A DNA stretch of 64,000 bases from Dyadobacter sp. CY343 (lineage in GTDB: Bacteria; Bacteroidota; Bacteroidia; Cytophagales; Spirosomataceae), in assembly GCF_021390335.1 (NCBI RefSeq), contig NZ_JAJUXK010000006.1:310001-374000 (forward strand), given 5' to 3'. Each line of letters starts with the position of its first letter. Position 1 is the first letter of the stretch. Below, in pieces: positions 1-8,196 of this stretch. The position numbers and the translations under genes were made by a program. The notes under the pieces were generated by a model that ran no database searches, was not told the DNA's origin, and saw nothing but the letters and a program-made list of their open reading frames with translations.

Positions 1-7
1 CTGACAA

Positions 8-496
8 ATGATGAAAACCCCTCACTACCTTACCCGGATCCTCTACTTTGCACTTGTTTGCCTGACAGGATTCGCCGCATCTTGTAAAGACGATGAAAAG
101 GAGCCGGAACCGGAACCAGTTGATACTAACCCGATTGTTGGGACCTGGGAATTGGAAGCAATTACACCTGAAACTGCCGGAGCCAGCATCCCCAATCTGG
201 GAACTGTTATCTCTGTTGTCCCTTGTATCTATGATCTCAAATTGACTTTTAATGCTAATAATACCATTTCCACAGCTGATTGCCCGATTGCTGTGTCAGC
301 GATTGGATCTCTTGTGCCAGTTGGTACTGATGCAAAGTGGAAGGTTAATGGTGACAAACTAACTTTATCAGACAAGAGCAAGAGCCAGGAACTTAAAATC
401 ACTCAGAACGCGACGGATCTTAAAGTGGTAGTAAATGCAGAAATGGATACTACAAAGCCACCGGCAAATGCAGTTTTGCAGTTTAAGCGCCTTTGA
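8..496 (+). CDS. Lipocalin-like putative lipoprotein
   Basis: A 162-residue protein of unknown function. The N-terminus is a lipoprotein signal peptide: a hydrophobic core ending in TGFAASC puts the acylated Cys near residue 26. It is followed by an acidic Glu-Pro-rich linker (KDDEKEPEPEPV) and then a small beta-rich domain that opens with NPIVGTWELEAI. The GTW opening is typical of the lipocalin-like domains of Bacteroidota lipoproteins. The acidic residues right after the Cys resemble a lipoprotein export signal for the outer surface, which is an inference. A second in-frame ATG follows directly at 11. A terminator sits just downstream. The gene starts close to the window edge, so any upstream operon partner is not visible. 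Confidence 0.8.
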   Translation: MMKTPHYLTRILYFALVCLTGFAASCKDDEKEPEPEPVDTNPIVGTWELEAITPETAGASIPNLGTVISVVPCIYDLKLTFNANNTISTADCPIAVSAIGSLVPVGTDAKWKVNGDKLTLSDKSKSQELKITQNATDLKVVVNAEMDTTKPPANAVLQFKRL

Positions 497-517
497 TCTT
501 CAATTAAAGCTATTTCG

Positions 518-547
518 CAGCCGGGCAATTTGTCCGGCTGTTTTTTT
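518..547. terminator. Hairpin terminator between convergent genes
   Basis: CAGCCGGGC and GTCCGGCTG (one G-U pair) flank an AATTT loop and are followed by seven T. It ends transcription of the lipoprotein gene. The T-run touches the stop codon of the opposing gene. Confidence 0.8.
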
Positions 548-980
548 ATCCGCTGGTATGGTCGCAAACCACCACCCATTTTCCACTGATCTTTTTGAAA
601 AGCAGTGTGTAGTGACCTTCCAGATCACCTTTTTCTGGTCGGGTCAGGTGGAACTTGCCTACTACGAATGCGACGCCGGGGCCCGGGAATGAGAAATTGA
701 GGTAAGTGAATTTGAGCTTGCCCATCGTAGCCCGGTCCGGATAGCGTTTCAGGTAACCTTCGTAGGTAGACTTGTAGCCGTAAGTAATACCGCTTTTTCC
801 GACGAACATCAGTGAATCCGATTCCCAGTATCCGTTCATAAAAGACTTGATATCGCCTTTGTTCCAGTCGGAAACCTGGCGATCGAGTATGGCGAAAATC
901 TCCTCTTTGTCCTTCCCCGACTGCGCTGAAACAATGCCGGAAGTAGCCAGCAGGAACAGAGTAAAGAGCCAGTTTCTCAT
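546..980 (-). CDS. Secreted NTF2-like (SnoaL/DUF4440-type) protein
   Basis: This encodes 144 residues from the ATG at 980. That start is chosen because it gives a clean signal peptide (MRNWLFTLFLLATSGIVSA, cleavage before Gln); in-frame codons further upstream would bury it. The mature part has the alpha-helical opening and beta-sheet pattern of the NTF2/SnoaL fold (KEEIFAILDRQVSDWNKGDI... GHYTLLFKKISGKWVVVCDH), which matches DUF4440-type proteins. Such proteins form small cone-shaped pockets, and many have no known ligand. A periplasmic location is inferred from the signal peptide. No operon partner is evident; the next gene upstream is divergent. Confidence 0.78.
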   Translation of the reverse strand: MRNWLFTLFLLATSGIVSAQSGKDKEEIFAILDRQVSDWNKGDIKSFMNGYWESDSLMFVGKSGITYGYKSTYEGYLKRYPDRATMGKLKFTYLNFSFPGPGVAFVVGKFHLTRPEKGDLEGHYTLLFKKISGKWVVVCDHTSG

Positions 981-1082
981 ATTTTTTGTGGATTTTTGTA
1001 AAACGGTTTTCAGGTATTCAATATAATGAAAGATTTGATCGGCCAGAGAATTAGTCCTCATCAAATCAGTGAACAGCAAGAA

Positions 1083-1202
1083 ATGGGAAAGTTTAATGAC
1101 TTCTTCAAAAGTTTGGACCGCCAGAAGTATCCCTTCATCGACGGGCTCTACTACCTGTTCATGATCGTTTTTCTCCTCGTACTATTCCTTTTCTTCGCCT
1201 GA
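1083..1202 (+). CDS. 39-residue single-pass membrane microprotein
   Basis: A short ORF of 39 codons and a TGA. It starts with ATG at 1083. The product has a charged N-terminal half (MGKFNDFFKSLDRQKYPFI) and then one strongly hydrophobic helix (YYLFMIVFLLVLFLFFA) running to the C-terminus, so it should be a tail-type membrane anchor. It ends 3 nt before the GTG start of the lipid kinase gene, which suggests translational coupling. No family is recognised. Support comes from the coherent amphipathic-then-hydrophobic layout and tight spacing, not from homology. Confidence 0.5.
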   Translation: MGKFNDFFKSLDRQKYPFIDGLYYLFMIVFLLVLFLFFA

Positions 1203-1205
1203 CCA

Positions 1206-2081
1206 GTGCCTGGATCCTATCTTTTTATCTTAAATCCAAATTCGGGTACTTCAACCGGAAAAAGGACGAACTATATCGTCGATAAAATCCAGGCGATTGC
1301 CGGTAAGTACGATTGTGAAGCTGTGATTCTTTTCACCAAAGAACGCGGCCACGCAACTGCGCTGGTATCTGAAAACGTGGGTCTGCGTGATTGGAAGGCT
1401 GTTGTGGCAGTTGGCGGCGACGGTACCATCAACGAAACTGCACAGCCGCTTGTTGGCACAGATACGCCTGTCGGTATTATTCCGTTGGGTTCTGGAAATG
1501 GTTTGGCGAGACATTTAGGTATTCCTATTGCACTTGAAAGATCCCTGATCCGGCTTTTCACCGGAGATACGATCACGATCGATAGTGCAACGCTGAACGA
1601 TATCCCCTTTTTCTGCACCGCCGGAATAGGGTTCGACGCGTACGTCGGGCATTTGTTCAGCAAACAAAAAGTGCGCGGACTTGCTTCTTACGTAAATGTT
1701 TCATTTCGTGCGTATTGGACTTACAAACCGCAGGTACTCAAACTCAACGGATTGAATACCAATGCGTTCTCCATTTCATTTGCGAATGCGGGACAGTTTG
1801 GGAACAATGCATGGGTAGCTCCCGAAGCCAATTTGCAGGATGGAAAGCTGGATATCTGCACGATCAAACCTTTTCCGAAATGGTACGGAACTTCCCTCGC
1901 CTACCAGCTATTTACAAAGCAGATGAAAGCCTCCCGGTTTATCGACTACCAAAGTGCGGAATTCGCGGTGATAGATACAGAAACGCCGCCGATGATCCAT
2001 TATGACGGCGAGCCGCTTCAATTGAATACAACGAGGATCGAGGTGAAGATCAAGCCGCAGAGTTTGCGGGTGATTGTTTAA
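1206..2081 (+). CDS. Diacylglycerol kinase-family lipid kinase (YegS/BmrU type)
   Basis: A 291-residue cytosolic or membrane-peripheral lipid kinase of the DAGK catalytic family, which phosphorylates diacylglycerol or related lipids with ATP. The nucleotide-binding motif VAVGGDGTINE is at about residues 67-77 and the second family motif PLGSGNGLAR at 93-102. FILNPNSGTSTGKR at the N-terminus matches the usual NPxSG opening. The length is typical. The start is GTG at 1206, directly after the stop of the upstream microprotein; the family motif begins within ten residues, so no later start is possible. The exact lipid substrate cannot be read from the sequence. Confidence 0.9.
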   Translation: MPGSYLFILNPNSGTSTGKRTNYIVDKIQAIAGKYDCEAVILFTKERGHATALVSENVGLRDWKAVVAVGGDGTINETAQPLVGTDTPVGIIPLGSGNGLARHLGIPIALERSLIRLFTGDTITIDSATLNDIPFFCTAGIGFDAYVGHLFSKQKVRGLASYVNVSFRAYWTYKPQVLKLNGLNTNAFSISFANAGQFGNNAWVAPEANLQDGKLDICTIKPFPKWYGTSLAYQLFTKQMKASRFIDYQSAEFAVIDTETPPMIHYDGEPLQLNTTRIEVKIKPQSLRVIV

Positions 2082-2108
2082 ATTCACGAAATCAATAAAG
2101 AAATTCAA

Positions 2109-2441
2109 ATGTCAAAGAAGAACCGTTCCGGGATCATATATTCGACAAATCCCGAATTTGAGTTTAACGATTCAGACGACGAAGCCGAGACTTTGGCGCC
2201 GCAGCACCAGGACCTGCGCATTTGGCTCGAAAGAAAAGGCGGCGGCAAGGTAAGTACCGTAATTAAAGGGTTTGTGGGTAAAAATTCGGATCTCGAAGTA
2301 TTGGGCAAATTGCTCAAAAACCTGTGCGGAAGCGGTGGGACCGTGAAAGACCATGAAGTGCAGATCCAGGGCGACCACCGGGACAAGGTGATCACCTGGC
2401 TGATCAGCAAGAATTATAAGGCAAAAAAAGCCGGAGGTTAG
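2109..2441 (+). CDS. SUI1/eIF1-like translation initiation factor (YciH family)
   Basis: A 110-residue protein with a C-terminal SUI1 domain (about residues 38-106). VSTVIKGFVGKNSDLEVLGKLLKNLCGSGGTVKD shape is the eIF1/YciH core, with the basic loop and the GxGGTVKD turn. In E. coli the homologue YciH discriminates initiation complexes in vitro; a role in start-codon fidelity here is inferred from the family. The N-terminal 35 residues are polar and probably flexible. It follows the lipid kinase by 27 nt on the same strand and may share its transcript. Its last codons form part of a terminator hairpin that serves the opposite strand. Confidence 0.85.
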   Translation: MSKKNRSGIIYSTNPEFEFNDSDDEAETLAPQHQDLRIWLERKGGGKVSTVIKGFVGKNSDLEVLGKLLKNLCGSGGTVKDHEVQIQGDHRDKVITWLISKNYKAKKAGG

Positions 2442-2449
2442 TCCGGCTT
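2423..2449 (-). terminator. Terminator for the minus-strand gene, inside the SUI1 3' end
   Basis: AAGCCGGA and TCCGGCTT flank a 6-nt loop (2428-2449). Seven A lie on its left side, so on the minus strand the hairpin is followed by a T-run. It terminates the 2448-2894 gene and overlaps the last codons of the SUI1 gene. Confidence 0.75.
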
Positions 2450-2894
2450 AAAGTACTTCATTGGTATCTATTTCGGTAGGCGAAGGCAGCGGAGCCGATG
2501 GCACTGGATTCACAGGCTGGCGCACACTATCGAGTACCTCCACATTGGTCACGAAATATTTGGTATCCCCGTTCCAGGGCAGAGTGAAGAACTTCTCTTC
2601 GTAGGTCAGCGAAACGCGCTGGCCGTTTTTGATCGCTTCTTCCAGTTTGCTGATCGCGTCCTTGTTTTTTGCGCTTACAGAAAATACCCATTCCGAAGAG
2701 TTCATGGTACCGTCGCCTTCGTAAAGACCGCCCATTCTCAACTCACCTTCATAAGTTTTAAATAAATATCCTTTGTTGCTGAGCTTTGTGATAAAACCGC
2801 CCCGTTTGCCTTCACTATAATACCCAAATGTAAGATAATACAGGATCCCGAAGATGACAGCCAGGAATATGGCGAATATGACCCATTTACGCAT
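2448..2894 (-). CDS. Membrane-anchored protein of unknown function
   Basis: A 148-residue protein. Residues 4-24 form one transmembrane helix (WVIFAIFLAVIFGILYYLTF), followed by a soluble domain of about 100 residues with GKRGGFITKLSNKGYLFKTYEGEL and a Pro-rich tail ending in EIDTNEVL. Proteins of this shape are common in Bacteroidota. They are sometimes labelled 6-phosphogluconate dehydrogenase in databases, but no dehydrogenase motif (no Rossmann Gly-rich loop) is present, so that name should not be used here. An anchored extracytoplasmic beta-domain is the most that can be inferred. It stands alone, between convergent SUI1 and the permease gene. Confidence 0.8.
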   Translation of the reverse strand: MRKWVIFAIFLAVIFGILYYLTFGYYSEGKRGGFITKLSNKGYLFKTYEGELRMGGLYEGDGTMNSSEWVFSVSAKNKDAISKLEEAIKNGQRVSLTYEEKFFTLPWNGDTKYFVTNVEVLDSVRQPVNPVPSAPLPSPTEIDTNEVL

Positions 2895-2952
2895 TGTGAA
2901 TTCAGTGTTTATGATGTGAAGCTAACTTCGGAAAAGCGTTTCATTTTTCCTA

Positions 2953-4194
2953 TTATTTTGCCCTGATTGCAGTTACCGGGTCCATTCGTGCTGCGAGCAT
3001 TGCAGGAATAATTCCTGACAAAACGCCGATCACGCTGGATACCGCCAGTCCAAGCAGGATATTTCCCGGGGTCAGCAATATTTCAAGCGTTCCCATGGGC
3101 ATAAATGACAAAAGGTATACCAGGAATATCCCGACCACGCCGCCTACGAGACTCAGCATGACTGCTTCAAACAGGAATTGGAACAGAATTGAATAGTTTT
3201 TCGCGCCCAGCGACTTCTGAATGCCGATCAGGTTGGTTCTTTCTTTTACCGAAACAAACATAATATTAGCGATCCCGAAGCCCCCGACCAGAATTGAGAA
3301 ACTGCCAATTACCCAACCTGCGACGGTCAGTACGGCAAATAATCCCGCGATTGCCTGAGCGGCAGCTTCCGGGCGATTTAGTGAAAAATTATTTCCATCC
3401 CGTGGCTTGATACCTCGTTTCGTTCTCATTAAACCTGTTATCTCCGCCTCCACTTCCTGCATTCCCTCGTCTTCGGGAAATCCTTTCACCACAATGTCCG
3501 CGCTTCTTCTCCCGGATTGAAACAGTTTCGAAAATGAAGCAAACGGGATAATGCAGTTTTTATCGGGACTTCCGCCAAAATCGACCAGACTCTCGCCTTT
3601 TCTGACCTGCACACCCACAATTGTAAACTTATTGCCCGCCAGCTTAAATGGTTTCCCCACAGGGTCCTGCCCGGGATACAGCGCCGAAGCAATATCCGCA
3701 CCCACTACCGCCACATTCCGCGCATTGCTGGTTTCGAGTGGAATGAAGTAGCGACCGGTTTCGATCGGAATGTCAGAAATCTGATTGTATTCGTATGAAA
3801 CGCCCTGAATTTGTGCAGTAATGCTGTTTGAGCCGTTTTTTAAAGTTGTGTTTCCTCTAAAATCCATCACGGCCACTGCGCTGGCACTTTCCATGTTTTC
3901 GTACAGGTATTTATATTCCGCGAAAGTCGGCTCAGGCCATTGAAAATATTTCCACCACTGATATTCTCCCCCAAATCCCCACGGCCATTTCTGCACATAG
4001 ATCACTTTGTCGCCTATGAAACTCAAACTCTCCTTGATGTTTCTTTCCAGAGAATCTACAATCGTAAAAACGGCCACGATCGCGAATATCCCGACCGTTA
4101 CGCCAAGCAGCGACAAGATCGTTCTCGTAATATTTGATTTTAATGCCTGCCAGGCAAATCTGAAACTCTCTAATACTTGTCGTAAAAATTTCAT
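2953..4194 (-). CDS. MacB/FtsX-type ABC transporter permease
   Basis: About 413 residues. An N-terminal transmembrane helix (ILSLLGVTVGIFAIVAVFTI) is followed by a periplasmic MacB core domain of roughly 230 residues, then the three-helix FtsX domain near the C-terminus containing GGFGIANIMFVSVKERTNLIG and IGVLSGIIPAMLAARMDPV. These parts define type VII ABC permeases that work as dimers with a separate ATPase to move lipoproteins, drugs or peptides across the envelope. No ATPase or membrane-fusion gene lies next to it, so it is an orphan subunit in this window. ATG at 4194 is preferred over the GTG two codons upstream. Confidence 0.88.
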   Translation of the reverse strand: MKFLRQVLESFRFAWQALKSNITRTILSLLGVTVGIFAIVAVFTIVDSLERNIKESLSFIGDKVIYVQKWPWGFGGEYQWWKYFQWPEPTFAEYKYLYENMESASAVAVMDFRGNTTLKNGSNSITAQIQGVSYEYNQISDIPIETGRYFIPLETSNARNVAVVGADIASALYPGQDPVGKPFKLAGNKFTIVGVQVRKGESLVDFGGSPDKNCIIPFASFSKLFQSGRRSADIVVKGFPEDEGMQEVEAEITGLMRTKRGIKPRDGNNFSLNRPEAAAQAIAGLFAVLTVAGWVIGSFSILVGGFGIANIMFVSVKERTNLIGIQKSLGAKNYSILFQFLFEAVMLSLVGGVVGIFLVYLLSFMPMGTLEILLTPGNILLGLAVSSVIGVLSGIIPAMLAARMDPVTAIRAK

Positions 4195-4321
4195 AATCAC
4201 GGTGGGGACAAATTCAGATCAAAAGTTAGCTTTTAAGTGGCTGGTCGTGAAATAAATTGGTACAAAAGGTAATAAAAACGCCTCGATTTAATAAATTACA
4301 AACTAACCTTACCACTCCTAT

Positions 4322-6088
4322 ATGCATTTACGCTACCTGCTTTCCTTTTGTTACATCCTGATTTCGGGCCTTGCTTCGGCTCAGAAACCTGTTCAGGAAT
4401 CGACGGGATTTTACCAGTTTTTATCTGACGATCCGAACCAGAAAGCATTTTTTAGCGACCGGAAAGGTGTGGTCGCTAAAAACGGAATCGTAGCCTCCGC
4501 ACATCCCGAAGCTTCGAAAGTGGGTATTGACATATTAAAGGCTGGTGGAAATGCAGTGGATGCGGCGGTAGCGGTTCAGTTTGCATTGGCGGTGGTCCAT
4601 CCCTCGGCGGGTAACCTGGGCGGCGGCGGGTTTTTGCTATTGCGGGATAAAAGCGGCAAGAGTTTTAGTATTGATTTCCGCGAAAAAGCGCCTGCCAAAG
4701 GCCACGCGGATATGTATCTTGACAAAGACAAAAACATCATCCCGAATGCGAGTACGCTGGGCCGGCTGGCTTCGGGCGTACCGGGCTCGGTGGCCGGAAT
4801 GGCGGAGGCGCACGCGAAGTATGGAAAACTTCCGTGGAAGCAATTGTTGCAGCCTGCGATCGATCTGGCGATGAATGGTGTGGTTCAAACGCAGCGGGAA
4901 GCGAGAGGATTGAATGCTGTGAAAAAAGATGTGATGAGATTGAATCCGGGCACGAAATACTTTCTGAACCCGACCGGGAAAGACTGGGCGGAAGGTGATT
5001 TGCTGATCCAAAAGGATTTAGGTAAGGTTTTGAAAAGAATACAAAAGAAGGGACGTGACGGATTTTATAAGGGAAAAATCGCCCGGCGCATTGTAAAGGA
5101 TATGAATGCAAACGGAGAAGGTATTATCAGTAAAAAAGACCTCGCCGGTTACAACGCGCAGTGGCGCGAAACGATTTCGGAAAGCTATAAAGATTACAAA
5201 ATCATCACGATGGCACCGCCTTCCAGCGGTGGAATTGCATTGGTACAGCTAATGCGGCTGACAGAACCTTACCCGCTTCGCAAATGGGGCTGGCACAGCG
5301 ACTCAACGGTCCAGGTGATGATCGAGGCAGAACGGAGAGTGTACGCCGATCGCGCGAAATTTCTCGGGGATCCGGATTTTGTAAAAGTGCCGCAGGAAAC
5401 GCTCATGAATAAGGATTATCTGGCAAAACGCTGGAAAGATTTTGATTGGAACAAGGCGAGCGACAGCAAGAATATCAGCGGAGGAGCAGTCCCGGGATAT
5501 GAAAGTCTGGAAACAACACACTTTTCGGTGGTGGACAAAGAAGGCAATGCGGTTTCGCTGACTACTACTTTAAATGGTGGCTACGGTAGTCGGGTGGTGA
5601 TCAAAGGCGGCGGCTTTTTTATGAATAATGAAATGGACGATTTCAGTATCAAAGCCGGCGCGCCGAATATGTATGGTTTGATCGGCAATAAAGCGAATGC
5701 AATCGCGCCGGGCAAAAGAATGCTTTCATCCATGACACCGACGATTATTGAAAAAGACGGAAAACTATTGATGGTAGTGGGCACGCCCGGAGGCTCGACG
5801 ATTATTACGGCAGTTTACCAGACCATACTGAACGTACTGGAACACGGGATGAGCATGCAGCAGTCTGTGAATGCATTGAAATTCCACCATCAGTGGCTGC
5901 CCGATGTGACCACATTTGAGGCAAATGCGTTTTCGGCGGGTACGATCAAAAAGTTGCAGGATAAAGGCTACAAACTGGAACAGCAGCGCAACACGATCGG
6001 CAGGATGGATTGCATTCTGGTACTGCCCGACGGTACACTGGAAGGCGGCTCAGATCCGCGCGGCGATGATACCAGTATTGGATACTGA
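4322..6088 (+). CDS. ggt: Gamma-glutamyltransferase
   Basis: A 588-residue periplasmic Ntn-hydrolase that cleaves gamma-glutamyl bonds of glutathione and related peptides. Residues 1-20 are a signal peptide (ending SGLASA, cleavage before Gln). The large-subunit part carries GGNAVDAAVAVQFALAVVHP at about 75-94 and the glycine cluster GNLGGGGF. The autoprocessing site is at T398 in ETTHFSVVD, where the precursor splits so that Thr becomes the nucleophile. Small-subunit hallmarks NNEMDDFS and GKRMLSSMTPT follow. Length and order match E. coli Ggt. It is monocistronic, divergent from the permease gene. Confidence 0.95.
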   Translation: MHLRYLLSFCYILISGLASAQKPVQESTGFYQFLSDDPNQKAFFSDRKGVVAKNGIVASAHPEASKVGIDILKAGGNAVDAAVAVQFALAVVHPSAGNLGGGGFLLLRDKSGKSFSIDFREKAPAKGHADMYLDKDKNIIPNASTLGRLASGVPGSVAGMAEAHAKYGKLPWKQLLQPAIDLAMNGVVQTQREARGLNAVKKDVMRLNPGTKYFLNPTGKDWAEGDLLIQKDLGKVLKRIQKKGRDGFYKGKIARRIVKDMNANGEGIISKKDLAGYNAQWRETISESYKDYKIITMAPPSSGGIALVQLMRLTEPYPLRKWGWHSDSTVQVMIEAERRVYADRAKFLGDPDFVKVPQETLMNKDYLAKRWKDFDWNKASDSKNISGGAVPGYESLETTHFSVVDKEGNAVSLTTTLNGGYGSRVVIKGGGFFMNNEMDDFSIKAGAPNMYGLIGNKANAIAPGKRMLSSMTPTIIEKDGKLLMVVGTPGGSTIITAVYQTILNVLEHGMSMQQSVNALKFHHQWLPDVTTFEANAFSAGTIKKLQDKGYKLEQQRNTIGRMDCILVLPDGTLEGGSDPRGDDTSIGY

Positions 6089-6194
6089 CACCTGCTATTG
6101 CTTCGTTAAGATTTTATCTACAATTACTTGTATTTTGTTTGTAATAAGAATTAAATTCGAGTTATAAGTAACCTTTTGTGAAATTAAACCTGCC

Positions 6195-7538
6195 ATGAAA
6201 AAATCTTTTTATATTCTCTTACTTCTCGTTACATTTTTAGCGGCCTGCAAAAAAGACCGTGATAAAAACGAAGTTAATCCTGAGCCGGGATCTACCGGCG
6301 AGGCCAAAGCTTCCGAATTTTTGAAATCGCTGCGTGTCACAGGTGTAGAGGAAGTGAGTTTCGATTCTGTCAGTAACAGCTTTTATGTAAACCTGCCCGA
6401 TACTTACAATGCGGAGCAAGCAGAAGTGATATTGTCAATGCAGCCCGATGTTGTTTTGACAGACAGCCTCGAAAAGCCGATCAGCGGAAGCGTAATTTCG
6501 TATCCATATAAGGGTACTCCGCCTTTACGCTTTCAATTGCGGGATAAAAGCGACAAGAAATGGTTATTCCACGTGTACTTCAATTTTTCAGGCACTCCGC
6601 AAATAGAGCTCTTGCAAAAGGAAATCCCGATAAATGCGTCGGGGGTTAATCTGCCCCTTCGTTTTACTGCGAAGGTGGGTAGTATTCCTTCGTCCGTTGA
6701 GCAGCTGGGACCAATTGTGAAGATCTCGAACAAGAAGACGGGCTTCTTCATGGAAAGCAGTTACTATTCTTTGACAACGCCGCTTTATCTGGGTGCAGCA
6801 GAAGAATTGATCACAAACGATCCGCTGACCATGGAGTTTAAGTTCTTTAACCAGACCCCGGTTGTATTTGAAGGGATTAAGTTTGTCAGAGGCTTGCCCG
6901 ATTTGTACGCAACGCCTATGTATAAGTTTCAATATACTTATAAAGACACGCTCAAAGCTGCTGGCGGATACTTCCTTTCCAAGGAAAAATATACTGTCAA
7001 AATTTCGAGCGATTTCCTGGCAACACCTGTTGTCTCAGCGGTTCAGGTTAAAGACGCGCAACTATTGACCCTGGACAAAATCCCGGCGAGCTTGCCGGAA
7101 GGCTCCTATCTGGTATCGTTTTATGAAAAAGAAACATTGCTGGGCAAAACCAGTGTTCATCTGTCGAATTTTGCGTCTAACTGCCTGGAAACGATCTGGA
7201 AAGGCGACGTGAATGGTGCATTGGATCGCAATGTGGAACCTTTGGCTTTCAGTAAGGGAGATGTTTTTTACACAAAATCATTACCCCTCGATTTCGGATC
7301 TTCCAATACGAATTTTGATGTGAACAGACTACCTCGCCTGAGACTGAAATCAGCCGGGAAAACGGTGGACCTAACGCCGAAACTGGTGGTATACAACTGG
7401 GCAGTAGCCGGAACAAGTTATCCCCTGGGCCAATATACCATTCCAACCGACCTACCGGCTGGGGATTATGCGGTCAGTGGAATTTACACCAACCGATATG
7501 AAACGCAGCCTTACTGGTCGAAGCTGAAAGTGAAATAG
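6195..7538 (+). CDS. Putative lipoprotein with repeated Ig-like domains
   Basis: A 447-residue protein with a lipoprotein signal peptide (lipobox LAAC, Cys near residue 18) followed by a charged linker KKDRDKNEVNPEPGS. The rest is beta-rich, with no catalytic motif, and seems to be built of three or four immunoglobulin-like or IPT-like segments. SLPEGSYLVSFYEKETLLGKTSVHL and LPAGDYAVSGIYTNRYE have the rhythm of such domains. Function is unknown; surface display on the outer membrane is inferred from the lipobox and the acidic-charged stretch behind it. The stop is 7 nt from the convergent cupin gene with no hairpin between them. Confidence 0.8.
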   Translation: MKKSFYILLLLVTFLAACKKDRDKNEVNPEPGSTGEAKASEFLKSLRVTGVEEVSFDSVSNSFYVNLPDTYNAEQAEVILSMQPDVVLTDSLEKPISGSVISYPYKGTPPLRFQLRDKSDKKWLFHVYFNFSGTPQIELLQKEIPINASGVNLPLRFTAKVGSIPSSVEQLGPIVKISNKKTGFFMESSYYSLTTPLYLGAAEELITNDPLTMEFKFFNQTPVVFEGIKFVRGLPDLYATPMYKFQYTYKDTLKAAGGYFLSKEKYTVKISSDFLATPVVSAVQVKDAQLLTLDKIPASLPEGSYLVSFYEKETLLGKTSVHLSNFASNCLETIWKGDVNGALDRNVEPLAFSKGDVFYTKSLPLDFGSSNTNFDVNRLPRLRLKSAGKTVDLTPKLVVYNWAVAGTSYPLGQYTIPTDLPAGDYAVSGIYTNRYETQPYWSKLKVK

Positions 7539-7544
7539 TCAATA

Positions 7545-8054
7545 TCAATCTATTCTTGTCAATTCCCCGATCAGCTCGCTGAATTCGGGGAATTCTGCTT
7601 TTAATACCTCCCTGTCTGCCATTTCAAAATCCTGAAAATCGAAGCCCGGAGCCACGGTACAGCCTACCAATGCATAAGTGCTTCCTTTTGCAGGCCGAGA
7701 GCCAAACCAGTTACCTGCCGGAACTACCGCCTGAAATGTTTCTCCATTCTCAGGATTATTCCCCAGCTTAATAATTTCAAGCTGCCTGGTTTTTGAGTTG
7801 ATCATAAATACTTCCAGGGCGTCTCCGGCATAAAAATGCCACATTTCATCAGCCTGTATCCGATGGAATGCGGAGAAATTGTGACTTTCAAGCAAAAAAT
7901 AAATCCCTGTCGAAAATGATCTGTCTCCGCTGAAACGAGCTGGCAGAGCCTGGTGCTCAATCATTTCCACCGAACGGTAGGTTTCCGCATAATAGCCTCC
8001 TTCCGGGTGTGGCAGCAGATTGTATTTCTCGATCCAATAGGTTGCTGGTATCAT
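7545..8054 (-). CDS. Cupin of the DUF985 family
   Basis: A 169-residue beta-barrel protein. PHPEGGYYAETYRS near the N-terminus, the double His/Glu pattern FHRIQADEMWHFYAGD, and the closing VGCTVAPGFDFQDFEMADREVL are characteristic of DUF985 cupins. The enzymatic role of the family is not established; sugar-phosphate or nucleotide-sugar binding is only a guess. ATG at 8054 is chosen because the conserved part begins seven residues later; the in-frame TTG upstream is unlikely. It is divergent from nudK, and the 130-nt gap between them carries a large inverted repeat. Confidence 0.85.
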   Translation of the reverse strand: MIPATYWIEKYNLLPHPEGGYYAETYRSVEMIEHQALPARFSGDRSFSTGIYFLLESHNFSAFHRIQADEMWHFYAGDALEVFMINSKTRQLEIIKLGNNPENGETFQAVVPAGNWFGSRPAKGSTYALVGCTVAPGFDFQDFEMADREVLKAEFPEFSELIGELTRID

Positions 8055-8100
8055 ATTATTTAAAGTAGGGCCCAATATAATACAGGGGGCCGGTTAATAA

Positions 8101-8142
8101 TTAAATATTCAATGTCCGGCGCGCGCGTGTTTGAATATTTAA
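8101..8142. promoter_or_regulatory. Perfect 12-bp inverted repeat, candidate operator
   Basis: TTAAATATTCAA (8101-8112) and TTGAATATTTAA (8131-8142) form a perfect inverted repeat with an 18-nt CG-rich centre. The right arm overlaps the -33 element of the nudK promoter. A regulator bound here could act on both divergent genes; that role is inferred. Confidence 0.55.
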
Positions 8143-8160
8143 CAACACACACTACATTTG
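8130..8160 (+). promoter_or_regulatory. Bacteroidota-type promoter of nudK
   Basis: TTTG at 8130-8133 and TACATTTG at 8153-8160 are separated by 19 nt. This matches the known Bacteroidota consensus (TTTG, then TAnnTTTG). The start site would lie near 8167, about 30 nt before the nudK ATG. Confidence 0.7.
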
Positions 8161-8196
8161 ATCAAAAATAATCTTAATTAATCAATAATGATCATT

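Noticed and set aside
2448..2894. 6-phosphogluconate dehydrogenase label for the small membrane protein
   Set aside because: No Rossmann fold motif or catalytic residues are present; the protein is far too short.
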